A stretch of 64,000 bases of DNA from Sphingomonas donggukensis (GTDB taxonomy: Bacteria > Pseudomonadota > Alphaproteobacteria > Sphingomonadales > Sphingomonadaceae). The stretch covers positions 992,001-1,056,000 of the forward strand of contig NZ_CP098401.1 in assembly GCF_023674425.1 (NCBI RefSeq), written 5' to 3'. Each line of letters starts with the position of its first letter. Position 1 is the first letter of the stretch. Both the position numbers and the translations under genes were made by a program. The notes under the pieces were generated by a model. That model was not told the DNA's origin and made no database searches. It saw only the letters and a list, made by a program, of their open reading frames with translations. Positions 9,010-18,822 of the stretch are shown here, piece by piece.

Positions 9010-9180
9010 GAAGGGAAGCGGTGGCGGGACCGCCGTGGCCGTATGCCGGGTTATCCACTGACGCACGGTACGTCAGGTGGGAACCATGTGCTTTGGACCA
9101 GGATCCTAGCAGGGACAGCCCCCATTGGATGATGAATAGCCTCAGGGATAATAAAGGCTCGTACCGGGCAGTGCCCGCCG
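9010..9180 (-). ncRNA. ssrS: 6S RNA candidate
   Basis: The roughly 195-bp space between zapA and the formyl-THF cyclo-ligase is where 6S RNA sits in many proteobacteria. Read on the minus strand it contains CCCTGAGGCTATTCATC, closely matching the CCCUGAGCCGAUAUUUC part of the large bulge of E. coli 6S RNA. GC-rich segments flank it and could close the long stem. 6S RNA binds sigma70 RNA polymerase and modulates stationary-phase transcription. The ends are approximate; no covariance model was run. Confidence 0.72.
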
Positions 9181-9189
9181 CCTGTCTAT

Positions 9190-9504
9190 CTAGGCGCTCG
9201 CGCGGTGATCCTCAAGGCCGTCCTCGATGCCGGCGGCAATCGATTCGAGCCGTTCGGCGATGCGGGCGAGCGCGGCGGACGACGGGCCGGTCCCGGGCGC
9301 ACGCTCGGCCTCGGCCAGTTCGTCGGCCAGCAATAGGGCGATGTAGAGCATGGTGCGCTCCCCGCTCTGCCCGCCGGCAGCGCGCGAGGCGGTCTGCGCA
9401 TGCGCGTCGAGCCGCCGGCCCAGCGCCTCCAGATCGGCCTCTCCGCCATCGCGGCAGGCGACCGTGTGGGCGCGCCCGCCGATCCTCAGCGTAACTTCGG
9501 CCAT
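9190..9504 (-). CDS. zapA: Cell division protein ZapA
   Basis: 104 residues. ZapA bundles FtsZ filaments at the division site. The N-terminal beta-rich head reads MAEVTLRIGGRAHTVAC with DLEALGRRLD, followed by a helical, coiled-coil-like C-terminal half (MLYIALLLADELAEAER and the helix after it), the usual ZapA architecture. It overlaps the upstream 62-residue coiled-coil ORF by one base (TGATG), and the 6S RNA candidate follows. Confidence 0.92.
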   Translation of the reverse strand: MAEVTLRIGGRAHTVACRDGGEADLEALGRRLDAHAQTASRAAGGQSGERTMLYIALLLADELAEAERAPGTGPSSAALARIAERLESIAAGIEDGLEDHRASA

Positions 9505-9692
9505 CAGTCGGCATCCTCGGCTGCGATCAACGAATCGAGTTCGGCGATGGCGTGGCCGATCCGGCTGCGCAGCCGGTCGTGGCGGGCCTGCAACGCGGAC
9601 GTCGCCGCGCTGCTGCGTGTCGCTGCCGCCTCGATCCGGGCCAGCGCCCGGTCGATCCGCTCCAGTGCGTTTTCAGGCGCTTGCTCGGTCAT
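9504..9692 (-). CDS. Small coiled-coil protein upstream of zapA
   Basis: 62 residues (MTEQAPENALERIDRALARI...), almost entirely helical with an Ala/Leu/Arg heptad-like pattern and no membrane segment. It is coupled to zapA by TGATG, which argues for a real gene and a division-linked role, perhaps partnering ZapA. I do not recognise a named family. It faces tkt across a 132-bp divergent promoter region. Confidence 0.75.
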   Translation of the reverse strand: MTEQAPENALERIDRALARIEAAATRSSAATSALQARHDRLRSRIGHAIAELDSLIAAEDAD

Positions 9693-9824
9693 GCCGTTCG
9701 CTTAGCACCTTCTTCGTGCCGAACAAGCCGGTGCGGACGCCGCCGGGGCCGGTTGACGGGAGCGGGCGACGATGCGCAAAGGCCCGCGCGGCACTTGTTC
9801 GCCGCGCGACCCGCAGGAGAATTC

Positions 9825-11819
9825 ATGGCCGCCTCCGACGCCCAGCTCGCCAACGCCATCCGGGCGCTGTCGATGGATGCGGTGGAAGCCGCCAATTCCG
9901 GCCATCCCGGCATGCCGATGGGGATGGCCGACGTCGCTACCGTCCTGTTCACGAAATATCTGAAATACGATCCCGCCGATCCCAAATGGCCCGACCGGGA
10001 CCGCTTCGTGCTGTCGGCGGGGCATGGATCGATGCTGATCTACAGCCTGCTGTATCTGACCGGCTATGCGCAGCCGACGCTCGACGACATCCGCAATTTC
10101 CGGAAGCTGACCAGCCCGTGCGCCGGCCATCCCGAGAATTTCCTGCTGCCGGGTGTCGAATGCACCACCGGCCCGCTGGGGCAGGGGCTGGCGATGGCGG
10201 TCGGCATGGCGATCGCGGAGCGGCACCTGAATGCCGAATACGGCGACGCGCTGGTCGATCACCGTACCTGGGTCGTCGCCGGCGACGGGTGCCTGATGGA
10301 GGGCATCAACCACGAGGCGATCGGTCTTGCCGGGCATCTGGGCCTCGGGCGGCTGATCGTGCTGTGGGACGACAACCGCATCACCATCGACGGCGCGACG
10401 TCGCTCTCGACCAGCGAGGACATTCCCGCCCGTTATGAAGCGACCGGCTGGCACGTCGTCGAATGCGACGGTCACGATACCGCCAGCATCGCCGCAGCCT
10501 TCGACGCGGCGATCGGTGTCGAGGACAAGCCGACGCTGGTCCGTTGCCGCACGATCATCGGCAAGGGCGCCCCGAACAAGGAGGGCAGCCACAAGGTCCA
10601 CGGCTCTCCGCTCGGCAAGGACGAAGTCGCGGCTACGCGCGTCGCGCTTGGGCTGAACGACGCCCTGTTCACGGTGCCCGACGACGTTGCAGAGACGTGG
10701 CGCGCGGCGGGCCGACAGGCGGCTGAACCTCATGCTGCGTGGCAGGACCGGCTCGCAAGCGACGCCAAGGGCGCCGATTTCACCGCGCGCATGGCGGGCG
10801 ACTTCGACCTCGCCGAACTCGGCAGGATCGCGCTCGACGATGTCGGGCGGGGCGGGGCGAAGGTCGCGACGCGCAAGTCGAGCGAACTGGCGCTCGAAAA
10901 GCTGACCGCCGCCTATCCGGCGCTGATCGGCGGATCGGCGGATCTCACCCCCTCGAACAACACGCAGACGAAGGCGACGACAGAGACGATCACGGCCGGC
11001 GATTATGCCGGGCGCTATATCCACTACGGCATCCGCGAATTCGGCATGGCGGCTGCTATGAACGGCATGGCGCTGCACGGCGGCATCGTGCCCTATGGCG
11101 GCACCTTCCTGGTCTTCTCCGACTACGCCCGCCCGGCGATCCGGCTGGCCGCGCTTCAGCGCGCGCGGGTCGCGTTCGTGATGACGCACGACTCCATCGG
11201 GCTCGGCGAGGACGGCCCGACCCACCAGCCGGTCGAGCACGTCATGTCGCTGCGCCTGATCCCCAACCTTGACGTGTGGCGTCCGTGCGATTCGGTCGAG
11301 ACGGCGGAGGCGTGGGCTTGCGCGATCGCGCGCAAGGACGGGCCGTCGCTCCTGGCACTCAGCCGCCAGAACCTGTCGCAACAGCGTGACGGCACTGGCG
11401 AAATGCTCGCGGCCAAGGGCGGTTACCGCCTGCGCGCCGCGTCGTCGCCCCGCCGCGTCATCCTGATCGCCAGCGGGTCGGAGGTCGAGATCGCGGTCGC
11501 GGTCGCCGACCGGCTTGAGAGCGAAGGTGTGGGTGCCGACGTCGTGTCGATGCCGTGCTGGTCGCGCTTCGACGCGCAGGACACCGCGTACCGCGAGGAC
11601 GTCCTGCCGTTCGCCGACCCCTCCCAGATCCTGCGCGTCTCGATCGAGGCGGGCACGACGATCGGCTGGGAACGCTACACGATGGTGCAGGGCCTGCGCT
11701 TCGGCCTCGACCGGTTCGGTGCGTCGGCGCCCGCGGAAGATCTCTACGAACATTTCGGACTGACCGCGGACGCCATCGCGCCGCAGGTCATCGCTAAGCT
11801 GAAGGAGCAGACGGCATGA
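9825..11819 (+). CDS. tkt: Transketolase
   Basis: 664 residues from ATG 9825 (ribosome binding site CAGGAGA). Thiamine-diphosphate enzyme moving two-carbon units in the pentose-phosphate or Calvin pathways. It shows the N-terminal block [20 protein letters not shown], the TPP/metal motif GDGCLMEG near residue 155, the middle-domain [12 protein letters not shown], and [16 protein letters not shown]. First gene of the cluster tkt-gap-MOSC-pgk-fba; its stop overlaps the gap start as ATGA. Confidence 0.97.
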   Translation: MAASDAQLANAIRALSMDAVEAANSGHPGMPMGMADVATVLFTKYLKYDPADPKWPDRDRFVLSAGHGSMLIYSLLYLTGYAQPTLDDIRNFRKLTSPCAGHPENFLLPGVECTTGPLGQGLAMAVGMAIAERHLNAEYGDALVDHRTWVVAGDGCLMEGINHEAIGLAGHLGLGRLIVLWDDNRITIDGATSLSTSEDIPARYEATGWHVVECDGHDTASIAAAFDAAIGVEDKPTLVRCRTIIGKGAPNKEGSHKVHGSPLGKDEVAATRVALGLNDALFTVPDDVAETWRAAGRQAAEPHAAWQDRLASDAKGADFTARMAGDFDLAELGRIALDDVGRGGAKVATRKSSELALEKLTAAYPALIGGSADLTPSNNTQTKATTETITAGDYAGRYIHYGIREFGMAAAMNGMALHGGIVPYGGTFLVFSDYARPAIRLAALQRARVAFVMTHDSIGLGEDGPTHQPVEHVMSLRLIPNLDVWRPCDSVETAEAWACAIARKDGPSLLALSRQNLSQQRDGTGEMLAAKGGYRLRAASSPRRVILIASGSEVEIAVAVADRLESEGVGADVVSMPCWSRFDAQDTAYREDVLPFADPSQILRVSIEAGTTIGWERYTMVQGLRFGLDRFGASAPAEDLYEHFGLTADAIAPQVIAKLKEQTA

Positions 11820-12826
11820 CGGTGAAGGTTGCGATCAACGGCTTCGGCCGCATCGGGCGGCTCGTGGCACGCGCGATCCTGGAGCGCCCGGATTGCGGGC
11901 TGGAGCTCGTCACCATCAACGACCTTGCCGACGCCAAGTCGAACGCGTGGCTGTTCAGCCGCGACAGCGTCCACGGCAAATACCCCGGCACCGTCAGCGC
12001 CGAGGGCAATGACCTAGTGATCGACGGCAAGAAGATCGCCGTCACCGCCGAGCGCGATCCCGCCAACCTGCCGCACGGGCAGCACGGCGTCGACATCGTG
12101 CTGGAATGCACCGGCTTCTTCACCGATCGTGAAAGCGCGCAGAAGCACATCGCGGGTGGCGCCAAGAAAGTGCTGATCTCCGCCCCCGCCAAGGGCGTCG
12201 ACCTGACCGTCGTGTACGGCGTCAACAACGACAAGCTGGAGGCCGGGCACGACATCGTCTCGAACGCGTCGTGCACGACCAACTGCCTCGCACCGGTCGC
12301 CAAGGTGCTGAACGATACCGTCGGCATCGAGCGCGGCCTGATGACGACCGTCCACGCCTATACCAACGACCAGAAGATCCTCGACCAGATCCACCCCGAC
12401 CTGCGCCGCGCCCGTGCTGCGGCGATGAGCATGATCCCGACGACCACCGGCGCCGCCCGAGCGGTCGGCGAAGTGCTGCCAGAACTGAAGGGCAAGCTCG
12501 ACGGATCTGCGATCCGCGTGCCGGTGCCGGACGGCAGCCTGATCGACCTGACCTTCACGCCCAAGCGCGACACCACCGTCGAGGAAGTGAACGCGATCCT
12601 GAAGAAAGCGTCGGAGGAAGGCCCGCTGAAGGGCGTTCTCGTCTATTCCGACGAACCGCTCGTCTCGATCGACATCGTCCACACGCCGGCGTCCTCGACC
12701 ATCGACAGCCTGGAAACCGCGGTCCTGGACGGCAAGCTGGTGCGCGTCGTCAGCTGGTACGACAATGAATGGGGCTTCTCGAACCGCATGGTCGATACCG
12801 CGGCGGCGATGGCGAAGTTTATCTAG
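11816..12826 (+). CDS. gap: Type I glyceraldehyde-3-phosphate dehydrogenase
   Basis: 336 residues. NAD(P)-dependent oxidation and phosphorylation of glyceraldehyde 3-phosphate. The Rossmann start [16 protein letters not shown] and the catalytic block [12 protein letters not shown] (Cys about residue 153) are clear, with [12 protein letters not shown] at the C-terminus. Coupled to tkt by ATGA. The downstream pgk is separated from it by a repeat and a MOSC gene. Confidence 0.98.
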   Translation: MTVKVAINGFGRIGRLVARAILERPDCGLELVTINDLADAKSNAWLFSRDSVHGKYPGTVSAEGNDLVIDGKKIAVTAERDPANLPHGQHGVDIVLECTGFFTDRESAQKHIAGGAKKVLISAPAKGVDLTVVYGVNNDKLEAGHDIVSNASCTTNCLAPVAKVLNDTVGIERGLMTTVHAYTNDQKILDQIHPDLRRARAAAMSMIPTTTGAARAVGEVLPELKGKLDGSAIRVPVPDGSLIDLTFTPKRDTTVEEVNAILKKASEEGPLKGVLVYSDEPLVSIDIVHTPASSTIDSLETAVLDGKLVRVVSWYDNEWGFSNRMVDTAAAMAKFI

Positions 12827-12855
12827 GCTTGGCGAGGTAGCCGTGCCCCTCCCAA

Positions 12856-12978
12856 ACCGTTCGCCTCGAGTAGTCGTCGAGCTTGTCGAAATGACGTATC
12901 GAGAGGGGGCTGCCCCAAGCGAGAACCTCTCGACACGGGCTCTCGACTGTGCTCGATCCCTACTCGAGGCGAACGGAT
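12856..12978. repeat. Palindromic intergenic repeat (CCGTTCG family), copy 2
   Basis: Arms of about 21 bases: ACCGTTCGCCTCGAGTAG on the left and its mirror CTACTCGAGGCGAACGG on the right, with inner TCGAGAGG / CCTCTCGA mirror sequences. It fills the space between gap and the MOSC gene and could reduce read-through from tkt-gap. Confidence 0.85.
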
Positions 12979-12988
12979 TGGGGGCGTG

Positions 12989-13441
12989 ATGGCCACCGTC
13001 GCCGGCATCGCCCGCCATCCGCGCTCCAAGGCGCCGATGGAAACCCTCGAGCGCGCGCACGTCACGCTCGAGGGCGGCATCGTCGGCGACTTCCGCGGCG
13101 CGATGAAGGGCAAGCCCTATCGCCGCCAGATCACCCTGATGGAGCGCGCCGACTGGGACGCGGCGATGGTTGAAGTCGGCCACGCGATCCCTTGGGAACA
13201 GCGCCGCGCGAACCTGCTCGTCGATGGGCTCGACCTGCCGCAGACGCCGGGCGTGCGCTTGCGGATCGGGGCGGATGTCGTGCTGGAGGTCACTCGCGAA
13301 ACCGATCCGTGCGAACGGATGGAGGCGCTGGCCGAGGGGTTGCGCGCCGCGCTGACCCCGGACTGGCGTGGGGGCGCCTGTACGATGGTGATAACGGGCG
13401 GCGTCATCGCCGTCGGCGACACGATAAGGATCGAAGAATGA
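12989..13441 (+). CDS. MOSC domain-containing protein
   Basis: 150 residues from ATG 12989 (GTG 12986 is an equally placed alternative; GGGG lies just upstream). MOSC domains occur in molybdenum-cofactor sulfurases and related sulfur carriers. The core pattern is present: an early GGIVGDFRG turn, [48 protein letters not shown] with the conserved Cys, and [10 protein letters not shown] at the end. Substrate unknown. It is inserted between gap and pgk and ends in an ATGA overlap with pgk, so it is cotranslated with glycolytic enzymes to which it has no evident link. Confidence 0.85.
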   Translation: MATVAGIARHPRSKAPMETLERAHVTLEGGIVGDFRGAMKGKPYRRQITLMERADWDAAMVEVGHAIPWEQRRANLLVDGLDLPQTPGVRLRIGADVVLEVTRETDPCERMEALAEGLRAALTPDWRGGACTMVITGGVIAVGDTIRIEE

Positions 13442-14628
13442 GCCGCGATTTCAGGACTCTGGACGACATCGGCGATGTGGCGGGCAAGCGCGTGCTGGTC
13501 CGCGAGGATCTGAACGTGCCGATGGCCGACGGCAAGGTCACCGACGACACGCGGTTTCGCGCGACTTTGGCGACCGTCGCCGAACTCGCCGACAAGGGCG
13601 CGATCGTCCTGATCCTCGCGCATTTCGGCCGCCCCAAGGGCCAGCGCGACCCGTCGATGAGCCTGGCAATTGTTACGAAACCGTATGAGGCGGTGTTGGG
13701 CCGCCCGGTACGCTTCGTCGATTGGGACGGCGCAGCGGAAGCGGTCGCCACGCTCCAGCCCGGCGACATCGCAGTGCTGGAGAACACGCGCTTCCTCGCA
13801 GGCGAGGAGAAGAACGACGCGCAAACCACAGCGATGATGTCGGAACTCGGCGACCTGTACGTCAACGACGCCTTCTCCGCCGCCCACCGCGCACACGCCT
13901 CGACCGAGGGGCTCGCCCGCGCGCTGCCGGCCTTCGCGGGCCGCGCGATGGAGGCCGAGCTCGACGCGCTCGACAAGGCGCTCGGCAACCCCGAACACCC
14001 GGTCGCCGCGGTCGTCGGGGGCGCGAAGGTGTCGTCGAAGCTCGACGTGCTGCGCCAGATGGTGGCGAAGGTCGACCACCTCATCATCGGCGGCGGCATG
14101 GCCAACACTTTCCTCGCCGCCCGCGGCGTCGATGTCGGCAAGAGCCTGTGCGAGCACGACCTTGCCCAGACCGCCGAGGACATTCTCGACGCTGCCGACA
14201 AGGCCGGCTGCACCGTCCACCTGCCGTATGACGTCGTCGTCGCGAAGGAATTCAGGGCCAACCCGCCAATCCGCACCGTCAACGTCCACGAAGTCGCTGC
14301 CGACGAGATGATCCTCGACGTCGGCCCCGCAGCGACCGAGGCGCTGGGCGACGTCCTGAAGAATTGCCGCACGTTGGTCTGGAATGGCCCGCTCGGCGCA
14401 TTCGAGACGCCCCCCTTCGACACCGCCACCGTCGCGCTCGCCCGCACCGCCGCGGCGCTGACCAAGGAGGGCGGGCTGGTGTCGGTTGCAGGCGGAGGCG
14501 ACACCGTCGCCGCGCTGAACCAGGCGGATGTGGCTGACAGCTTCACTTTCGTTTCGACCGCCGGCGGCGCCTTCCTGGAGTGGATGGAAGGGAAGGACCT
14601 GCCCGGCGTCGCGGCGCTGAAGGGGTAG
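13438..14628 (+). CDS. pgk: Phosphoglycerate kinase
   Basis: 396 residues from ATG 13438. Transfers phosphate between 1,3-bisphosphoglycerate and ADP. Visible: [11 protein letters not shown], the substrate loop [63 protein letters not shown] and GGGDTVAAL. Coupled to the MOSC gene by ATGA and followed by a palindromic repeat before fba. Confidence 0.98.
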   Translation: MSRDFRTLDDIGDVAGKRVLVREDLNVPMADGKVTDDTRFRATLATVAELADKGAIVLILAHFGRPKGQRDPSMSLAIVTKPYEAVLGRPVRFVDWDGAAEAVATLQPGDIAVLENTRFLAGEEKNDAQTTAMMSELGDLYVNDAFSAAHRAHASTEGLARALPAFAGRAMEAELDALDKALGNPEHPVAAVVGGAKVSSKLDVLRQMVAKVDHLIIGGGMANTFLAARGVDVGKSLCEHDLAQTAEDILDAADKAGCTVHLPYDVVVAKEFRANPPIRTVNVHEVAADEMILDVGPAATEALGDVLKNCRTLVWNGPLGAFETPPFDTATVALARTAAALTKEGGLVSVAGGGDTVAALNQADVADSFTFVSTAGGAFLEWMEGKDLPGVAALKG

Positions 14629-14675
14629 GGGACGCCGGCTCGCCGCCCAGCCCCTCACCCCAAGCCTCTCACCAA

Positions 14676-14797
14676 ATCCGTTTGCCTCGAGTAGGCGTCG
14701 AGCTTGTCGAGATGCAGTATCAAGAGGTGGGTGCCCCAGGAGAGCCCTCTCGATACGGGCTCTCGACAAGCTCGATCCCTACTCGAAGCGAACGGGT
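14676..14797. repeat. Palindromic intergenic repeat (CCGTTCG family), copy 3
   Basis: Sits between pgk and fba. The arms are AAATCCGTTTGCCTCGAGTA and its mirror TACTCGAAGCGAACGGGTTT, with internal GTCGAGCTTGTCGA-like and TCTCGATACGGGCTCTCGA segments. It closely resembles copy 2, two genes upstream, making these two the nearest relatives in the window. Confidence 0.85.
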
Positions 14798-14904
14798 TTT
14801 TGGGGACGGGGCGAATGCCCCCCGGTTGCCGCCCACCACATCCCCCGCTAACAGCGCCGCAACATACGTATGCACCCTCGCATACCGATCACCGGGAGCC
14901 CCGC

Positions 14905-15813
14905 ATGACGCCGACCGTGAAGGCCATTCTCGCCAACTATGAATCCGACAATCCCGGCGTGAAGGGCAATCTGGCGCGCATCCTGATGCAGGGGCGTCTG
15001 GGCGGCACCGGCAAGCTGGTGATCCTGCCGGTCGACCAGGGCTTCGAACACGGCCCGGCGCGCAGCTTCGCGGTCAACGCGCCCGCCTACGACCCGCACT
15101 ATCACTATCAGATGGCGATCGACGCGGGCCTCAGCGCCTATGCCGCGCCGCTCGGCATGCTCGAAGCAGGGGCCGACACCTTCGCCGGGCAGATTCCGAC
15201 GATCCTCAAGTGCAATTCGTCGAACAGCTGGGCGACCGGCGCCAACCAGGCGCTGACCGGCGGGGTCGACGACGCCCTGCGTCTCGGCTGCGCGGCGATC
15301 GGCTTCACCATCTATCCCGGCTCGGACGACGTGTTCGACATGATGGAGGAGATCAAGGAGCTGTCGGCGGAGGCCAAGTCGGTCGGCATTCCGACAGTTT
15401 TGTGGTCCTATCCGCGCGGCGGCGCGCTACCCAAATCGGGCGAGCTCGCCCTCGACGTCGGCGCCTATGCCGCGCACATGGCCGCGCTGATGGGCGCGCA
15501 CATCATCAAGGTGAAGCTGCCGAGCGATCACATCGAGCAGGCCGACGCGAAAAAGGCGTATGAGGGCCACGATTTCTCGAAACAGTCCGACCGGGTGAAA
15601 CACGTCGTCCAGAGCTGCTTCAACGGCCGCCGCATCGTCGTGTTCTCGGGCGGCGCGGCCAAGGGCGCCGACGCGGTCTATCAGGACGCGATCGACATCC
15701 GCGACGGCGGCGGCAACGGATCGATCATCGGCCGCAACACCTTCCAGCGCAGCCGCGAGGACGCACTGGCGATGCTCGACAAGCTGGTCGGCATCTACAA
15801 GGGCGAGCAGTAA
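14905..15813 (+). CDS. fba: Class I fructose-bisphosphate aldolase (DhnA/FbaB type)
   Basis: 302 residues from ATG 14905, with CGGGAG 8 nt upstream. Schiff-base aldolase cleaving fructose 1,6-bisphosphate. Recognisable blocks are VILPVDQGFEHGPARSF, FTIYPGSDDVFDMM, the lysine-containing AHIIKVKLPSDHI (candidate Schiff-base Lys) and RIVVFSGGAAKGAD, followed by GGGNGSIIGRNTFQR, the phosphate-binding end. Completes the tkt-gap-pgk-fba cluster. Confidence 0.95.
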   Translation: MTPTVKAILANYESDNPGVKGNLARILMQGRLGGTGKLVILPVDQGFEHGPARSFAVNAPAYDPHYHYQMAIDAGLSAYAAPLGMLEAGADTFAGQIPTILKCNSSNSWATGANQALTGGVDDALRLGCAAIGFTIYPGSDDVFDMMEEIKELSAEAKSVGIPTVLWSYPRGGALPKSGELALDVGAYAAHMAALMGAHIIKVKLPSDHIEQADAKKAYEGHDFSKQSDRVKHVVQSCFNGRRIVVFSGGAAKGADAVYQDAIDIRDGGGNGSIIGRNTFQRSREDALAMLDKLVGIYKGEQ

Positions 15814-15817
15814 GGGC

Positions 15818-16195
15818 TCATAGCCCGCCGGCGAATTCGAACGCGAAACGGTAGGGCGCGGGCTTCGGCTGCGCGCCCGCCACGCGCTCGGGTGTGATGG
15901 ATACGAGCGTCAGCATGCCGTCAGCGACGCGCTCGGGCTTGCCGAGCGTCAGGTCGATGCGTCGCGTGCCCGATCCAGTCGTGACCGCGGCGCGCACGAT
16001 CGCGCGGCCCGCCCAGACGCACCGCGCGTTCATCGGGCAGCGGCTGTCTTCGATCAGTTTCTCTGGGCGCACGCGCGGGCCGTTCACATAGGCTATCTGG
16101 CCCATCCGCACCGGCCCCTCGATCGCGCGCGGTTCGGCGGTGGCGACGCAGGCGGAGAGAGCGAGCGCGGCGGCGAGGATGCTGGGCGTCTTCAT
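15818..16195 (-). CDS. Putative lipoprotein, unknown function
   Basis: 125 residues from ATG 16195. Residues 1-16 form a lipoprotein signal with lipobox LSAC (Cys16). The rest has MGQIAYVNGPRVRPEKLIEDSRCPMNARCVWAGRA with two cysteines, followed by beta-rich sequence ending LVSITPERV and FAFEFAGG. I recognise no named domain; it resembles small sphingomonad periplasmic proteins. Convergent with fba, 4 bp apart, with a short GGGCT/AGCCC hairpin at the junction. Confidence 0.8.
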   Translation of the reverse strand: MKTPSILAAALALSACVATAEPRAIEGPVRMGQIAYVNGPRVRPEKLIEDSRCPMNARCVWAGRAIVRAAVTTGSGTRRIDLTLGKPERVADGMLTLVSITPERVAGAQPKPAPYRFAFEFAGGL

Positions 16196-16279
16196 GCCAG
16201 GCGGTATCGCGCGGCGATGGTTGCGCCCGCGTGAACGCCGACCTTCCGTCCGCGCGACAGACGCGCTAGGCGGCGCGGC

Positions 16280-16978
16280 ATGATCGACGATACCGAAGAC
16301 GGCCTCGGCCCGCTCGACCCCGACTTCGCGCAGCAGTTTGCGCGTGAGGACAAGAGCGGCCACCATCGCCGCGCGTGCCAGCTCTACCTGATTTCTCCGC
16401 TCGACGTGACGGGCGGCTTCCCCGACCGCCTGCGCGCCGCGCTCGATGCCGGGCCGGTCGCCGCCTTCCAGTTCCGCGTGAAGGACGTCGACCAGCACGC
16501 CGCGGCGAAGCTCGCCGAGCCGCTCCAGCGCATCTGCGCCGACGCCGACGTCGCGTTCATCGTCAACGACAGCATCAGCCTGGCAAAGCGCCTCGGCGCC
16601 GATGGCGTCCACCTGGGCCAGGGCGACGGCGACCCGCGCGAGGCCCGCGACGTGCTCGGTGCCGACACCCAGATTGGCGTGACCTGCCACGACAGCCGCC
16701 ATCTGGCGATGGAAGCGGGGGAGGCGGGGGCCGACTATGTCGCGTTCGGCGCCTTCTACCCGACCACCACCAAGCCGACCGAGCACCGCCCGGACCCGTC
16801 GATCATGGCGTGGTGGGGCGCGCTGTTCGAGATCCCGTGCGTCGCGATCGGCGGCATTACGCCGGTGAACGCGCCGCCGCTGGTGCGTGCGGGCGCCGAT
16901 TTCCTCGCCGTGTCGAACGCGGTGTGGGGCGGGGACGAGGTCGCCGCCGTCCGCGCCTTTGCCGAGGTCCTGTCGTAA
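16280..16978 (+). CDS. thiE: Thiamine-phosphate synthase
   Basis: 232 residues. Joins the pyrimidine and thiazole precursors to make thiamine phosphate. The TIM-barrel markers are visible: AFQFRVKD, FIVNDSISLAKRLGADGVHLGQGD, IGVTCHDSRH, ADYVAFGAFYPTTTK and the phosphate loop AIGGITPVNAPPLVRAGADFLAVSNAV. An N-terminal extension of about 30 residues precedes the barrel. No TPP riboswitch was seen upstream and no other thiamine gene is near. Confidence 0.95.
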   Translation: MIDDTEDGLGPLDPDFAQQFAREDKSGHHRRACQLYLISPLDVTGGFPDRLRAALDAGPVAAFQFRVKDVDQHAAAKLAEPLQRICADADVAFIVNDSISLAKRLGADGVHLGQGDGDPREARDVLGADTQIGVTCHDSRHLAMEAGEAGADYVAFGAFYPTTTKPTEHRPDPSIMAWWGALFEIPCVAIGGITPVNAPPLVRAGADFLAVSNAVWGGDEVAAVRAFAEVLS

Positions 16979-17045
16979 CGCTGCCGGATCGTTTCACCCG
17001 CCGCGTCGTTATCCCGTCCAGTATTTGCGTAAGAGGGGATCATCG

Positions 17046-18083
17046 ATGCGTACACGGACCATCATCGGCCTGACCGGCCTGATCGCGACGACGGCTGTGC
17101 TCGGCATGGCGCGCGCGCCGCAAGCTGATGCGCAAGGCGCTCCGACGACCGCCACCAAGTCCCAACCCGCGCTCGACCGCTCGACGATGCACGTCCAGGT
17201 GATCCTCGACAAGCTCGCCTTCGGCCCCGGGGTCATCGATGGGCGCGGCGGCGAATCGCTGAAGGCGGCGCTGCGTGGATTCCAGGAGAGCCGCGGGCTG
17301 ACCGTCACCGGCAAGCCCGATGCCGAAACGATGCGCGCGCTCTACCCGTATCGCCAGTGGCGCCCGACCAAGACCATCACGCTGACCCCCTCGATGCTGG
17401 CCGGACCGTATCTGAATCCCATCCCCAAGGATTACGAGGAGCAGGCGAAGCTGCCCGCGCTCGGCTATCGCTCGCCGCTCGAGAAGCTGGCCGAGATGTT
17501 CCACACGACCCCGCAGACGCTGGTCGACCTGAACAGCCGCGAAACGATGCTGAGCGCGGGTACGAAGGTCGTGGTGCCGAACGCGCTGCCGACCTCGCGC
17601 AACTACACGATCGACGACGCGACGTGGCGCAGTACCGTCGACATGCTCAACGTCGATGCGACCCAGCCCGCCGCCGACCACATCGTCGTCGACAAGTCGG
17701 AGGGCGTGCTGAAGGTCTATGACGCCCAGAACACGCTGGTCGCCCAGTTCAGCGCGACGATGGGCAGCGCGAAATTCCCGCTGCCGCTCGGCACGTGGAC
17801 GATCAAGGGTGCGGCGTACAATCCGGACTGGAACTTCGATCCGGATCTGATCGCCAATACCAAGCCCGGCGCCAAGGAAGCCGTGCTGCCGCCGGGGCCG
17901 AACAACCCGGTCGGGGTCGTCTGGCTCGATCTCTCGAAGCCGCACTACGGCATCCACGGCACCGCCGAGCCGCAGAACATCGGGCGCAGCGAAAGCAACG
18001 GCTGCATCCGCCTGACCAACTGGGACGTCGCGCGTCTGGCCCTGATGGTGAAGCCGGGCACGAAGGCGGTGTTCCAGGCGTGA
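17046..18083 (+). CDS. Periplasmic L,D-transpeptidase (YkuD) with peptidoglycan-binding and LysM-like domains
   Basis: 345 residues from ATG 17046. Residues 1-33 are a Sec signal peptide (cleavage near ADAQG). Then come a PG_binding_1 domain (about 40-100, FGPGVIDGRGGESLKAALRGFQ), a LysM-like stretch (about 140-185, EKLAEMFHTTPQTLVDLN) and a YkuD domain (about 220-345). The catalytic motif HGT...SNGCIRL is intact (His about 304, Cys about 320). It makes 3-3 crosslinks or attaches proteins to peptidoglycan. Its stop overlaps the next gene's GTG, an M23 peptidase, forming a wall-modifying pair. Confidence 0.95.
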   Translation: MRTRTIIGLTGLIATTAVLGMARAPQADAQGAPTTATKSQPALDRSTMHVQVILDKLAFGPGVIDGRGGESLKAALRGFQESRGLTVTGKPDAETMRALYPYRQWRPTKTITLTPSMLAGPYLNPIPKDYEEQAKLPALGYRSPLEKLAEMFHTTPQTLVDLNSRETMLSAGTKVVVPNALPTSRNYTIDDATWRSTVDMLNVDATQPAADHIVVDKSEGVLKVYDAQNTLVAQFSATMGSAKFPLPLGTWTIKGAAYNPDWNFDPDLIANTKPGAKEAVLPPGPNNPVGVVWLDLSKPHYGIHGTAEPQNIGRSESNGCIRLTNWDVARLALMVKPGTKAVFQA

Positions 18084-18763
18084 CCGAGCCTGCGCCCGCG
18101 GTCGGGGAGGGGGCGCCACCCGCGCCGCCCCGCCCGCGCTCGCGCATCCGCCGTGGCGCGCGGAGGGTCGGGTGGTTCACGGTGGCGTTTGTGGCGATGC
18201 TGGCCATCGCGGCGGGCTCGATGATCCGCTTTACCGGGAACAGCGAAAGCGACAGCCGCGGCGAAACCGTCGTGAAGGACGTGATCGCCCGCGCCAATGC
18301 GCCCCGCGCGATCACGCCGACCGGCCTGACCCTTCCCGTCGCGGGGGTGAAGCTCGCCGCGCTCACCGACACCTGGGGCCAGTCGCGTGCCGGAGGTGCC
18401 CGCACCCACCAGGGCATCGACATCATGGCGTCAGGCGGCGCGCCCGTGGTCGCGGCGGCGGCGGGCACGATCGAGAAGGTGTTCGACAGTGCAGCGGGCG
18501 GGCACACGCTGTACGTGCGGTCGCCCGACCGGCGCTGGATGTATTATTACGCGCACCTCGCCGCCTATGCGCCGGCTGTGCGTGAGGGCGCGAAGGTCGC
18601 CGCGGGGCAGCAGATCGCGTTTGTCGGCGATACCGGCAATGCGGGGCCGGGCAATTACCACCTGCATTTCGGCATCTCGCGCATGCGCGTCGGTGATCGC
18701 TGGTGGCAGGGCGAGCCGCTCAATCCCTATCCGCTGCTTGTCGGATCGGGGACCGCACGCTAA
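18080..18763 (+). CDS. M23 (LytM-type) peptidase, membrane-anchored
   Basis: 227 residues from GTG 18080, sharing GTGA with the upstream L,D-transpeptidase stop. A proline-rich, basic cytoplasmic start is followed by one membrane anchor (about residues 32-50) and a C-terminal M23 domain. Zinc ligands are present in HQGID (HxxxD, near residue 110) and HLHF (HxH, near residue 194), so it is likely an active endopeptidase rather than a degenerate EnvC/NlpD type. It would cut peptidoglycan crosslinks beside a crosslinking enzyme. Confidence 0.93.
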   Translation: MTEPAPAVGEGAPPAPPRPRSRIRRGARRVGWFTVAFVAMLAIAAGSMIRFTGNSESDSRGETVVKDVIARANAPRAITPTGLTLPVAGVKLAALTDTWGQSRAGGARTHQGIDIMASGGAPVVAAAAGTIEKVFDSAAGGHTLYVRSPDRRWMYYYAHLAAYAPAVREGAKVAAGQQIAFVGDTGNAGPGNYHLHFGISRMRVGDRWWQGEPLNPYPLLVGSGTAR

Positions 18764-18822
18764 GGGCGACGCCCTCGGAGGCCGCGACGGCCCCCAAACG
18801 CTCTTTCCAGCAGGTAAGCCCC

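Noticed and set aside
13117..14769. Long open frame on the minus strand opposite pgk (550 codons)
   Set aside because: High GC leaves antisense frames open by chance; the translation is Arg/His/Asp-rich without motifs, and pgk on the other strand is certain. The same applies to long antisense frames opposite nuoG, nuoL, tkt, nuoD and the acyl-CoA ligase.
16200..16279. TPP riboswitch before thiE
   Set aside because: The short space between the lipoprotein gene and thiE has no thi-box sequence and is too small.
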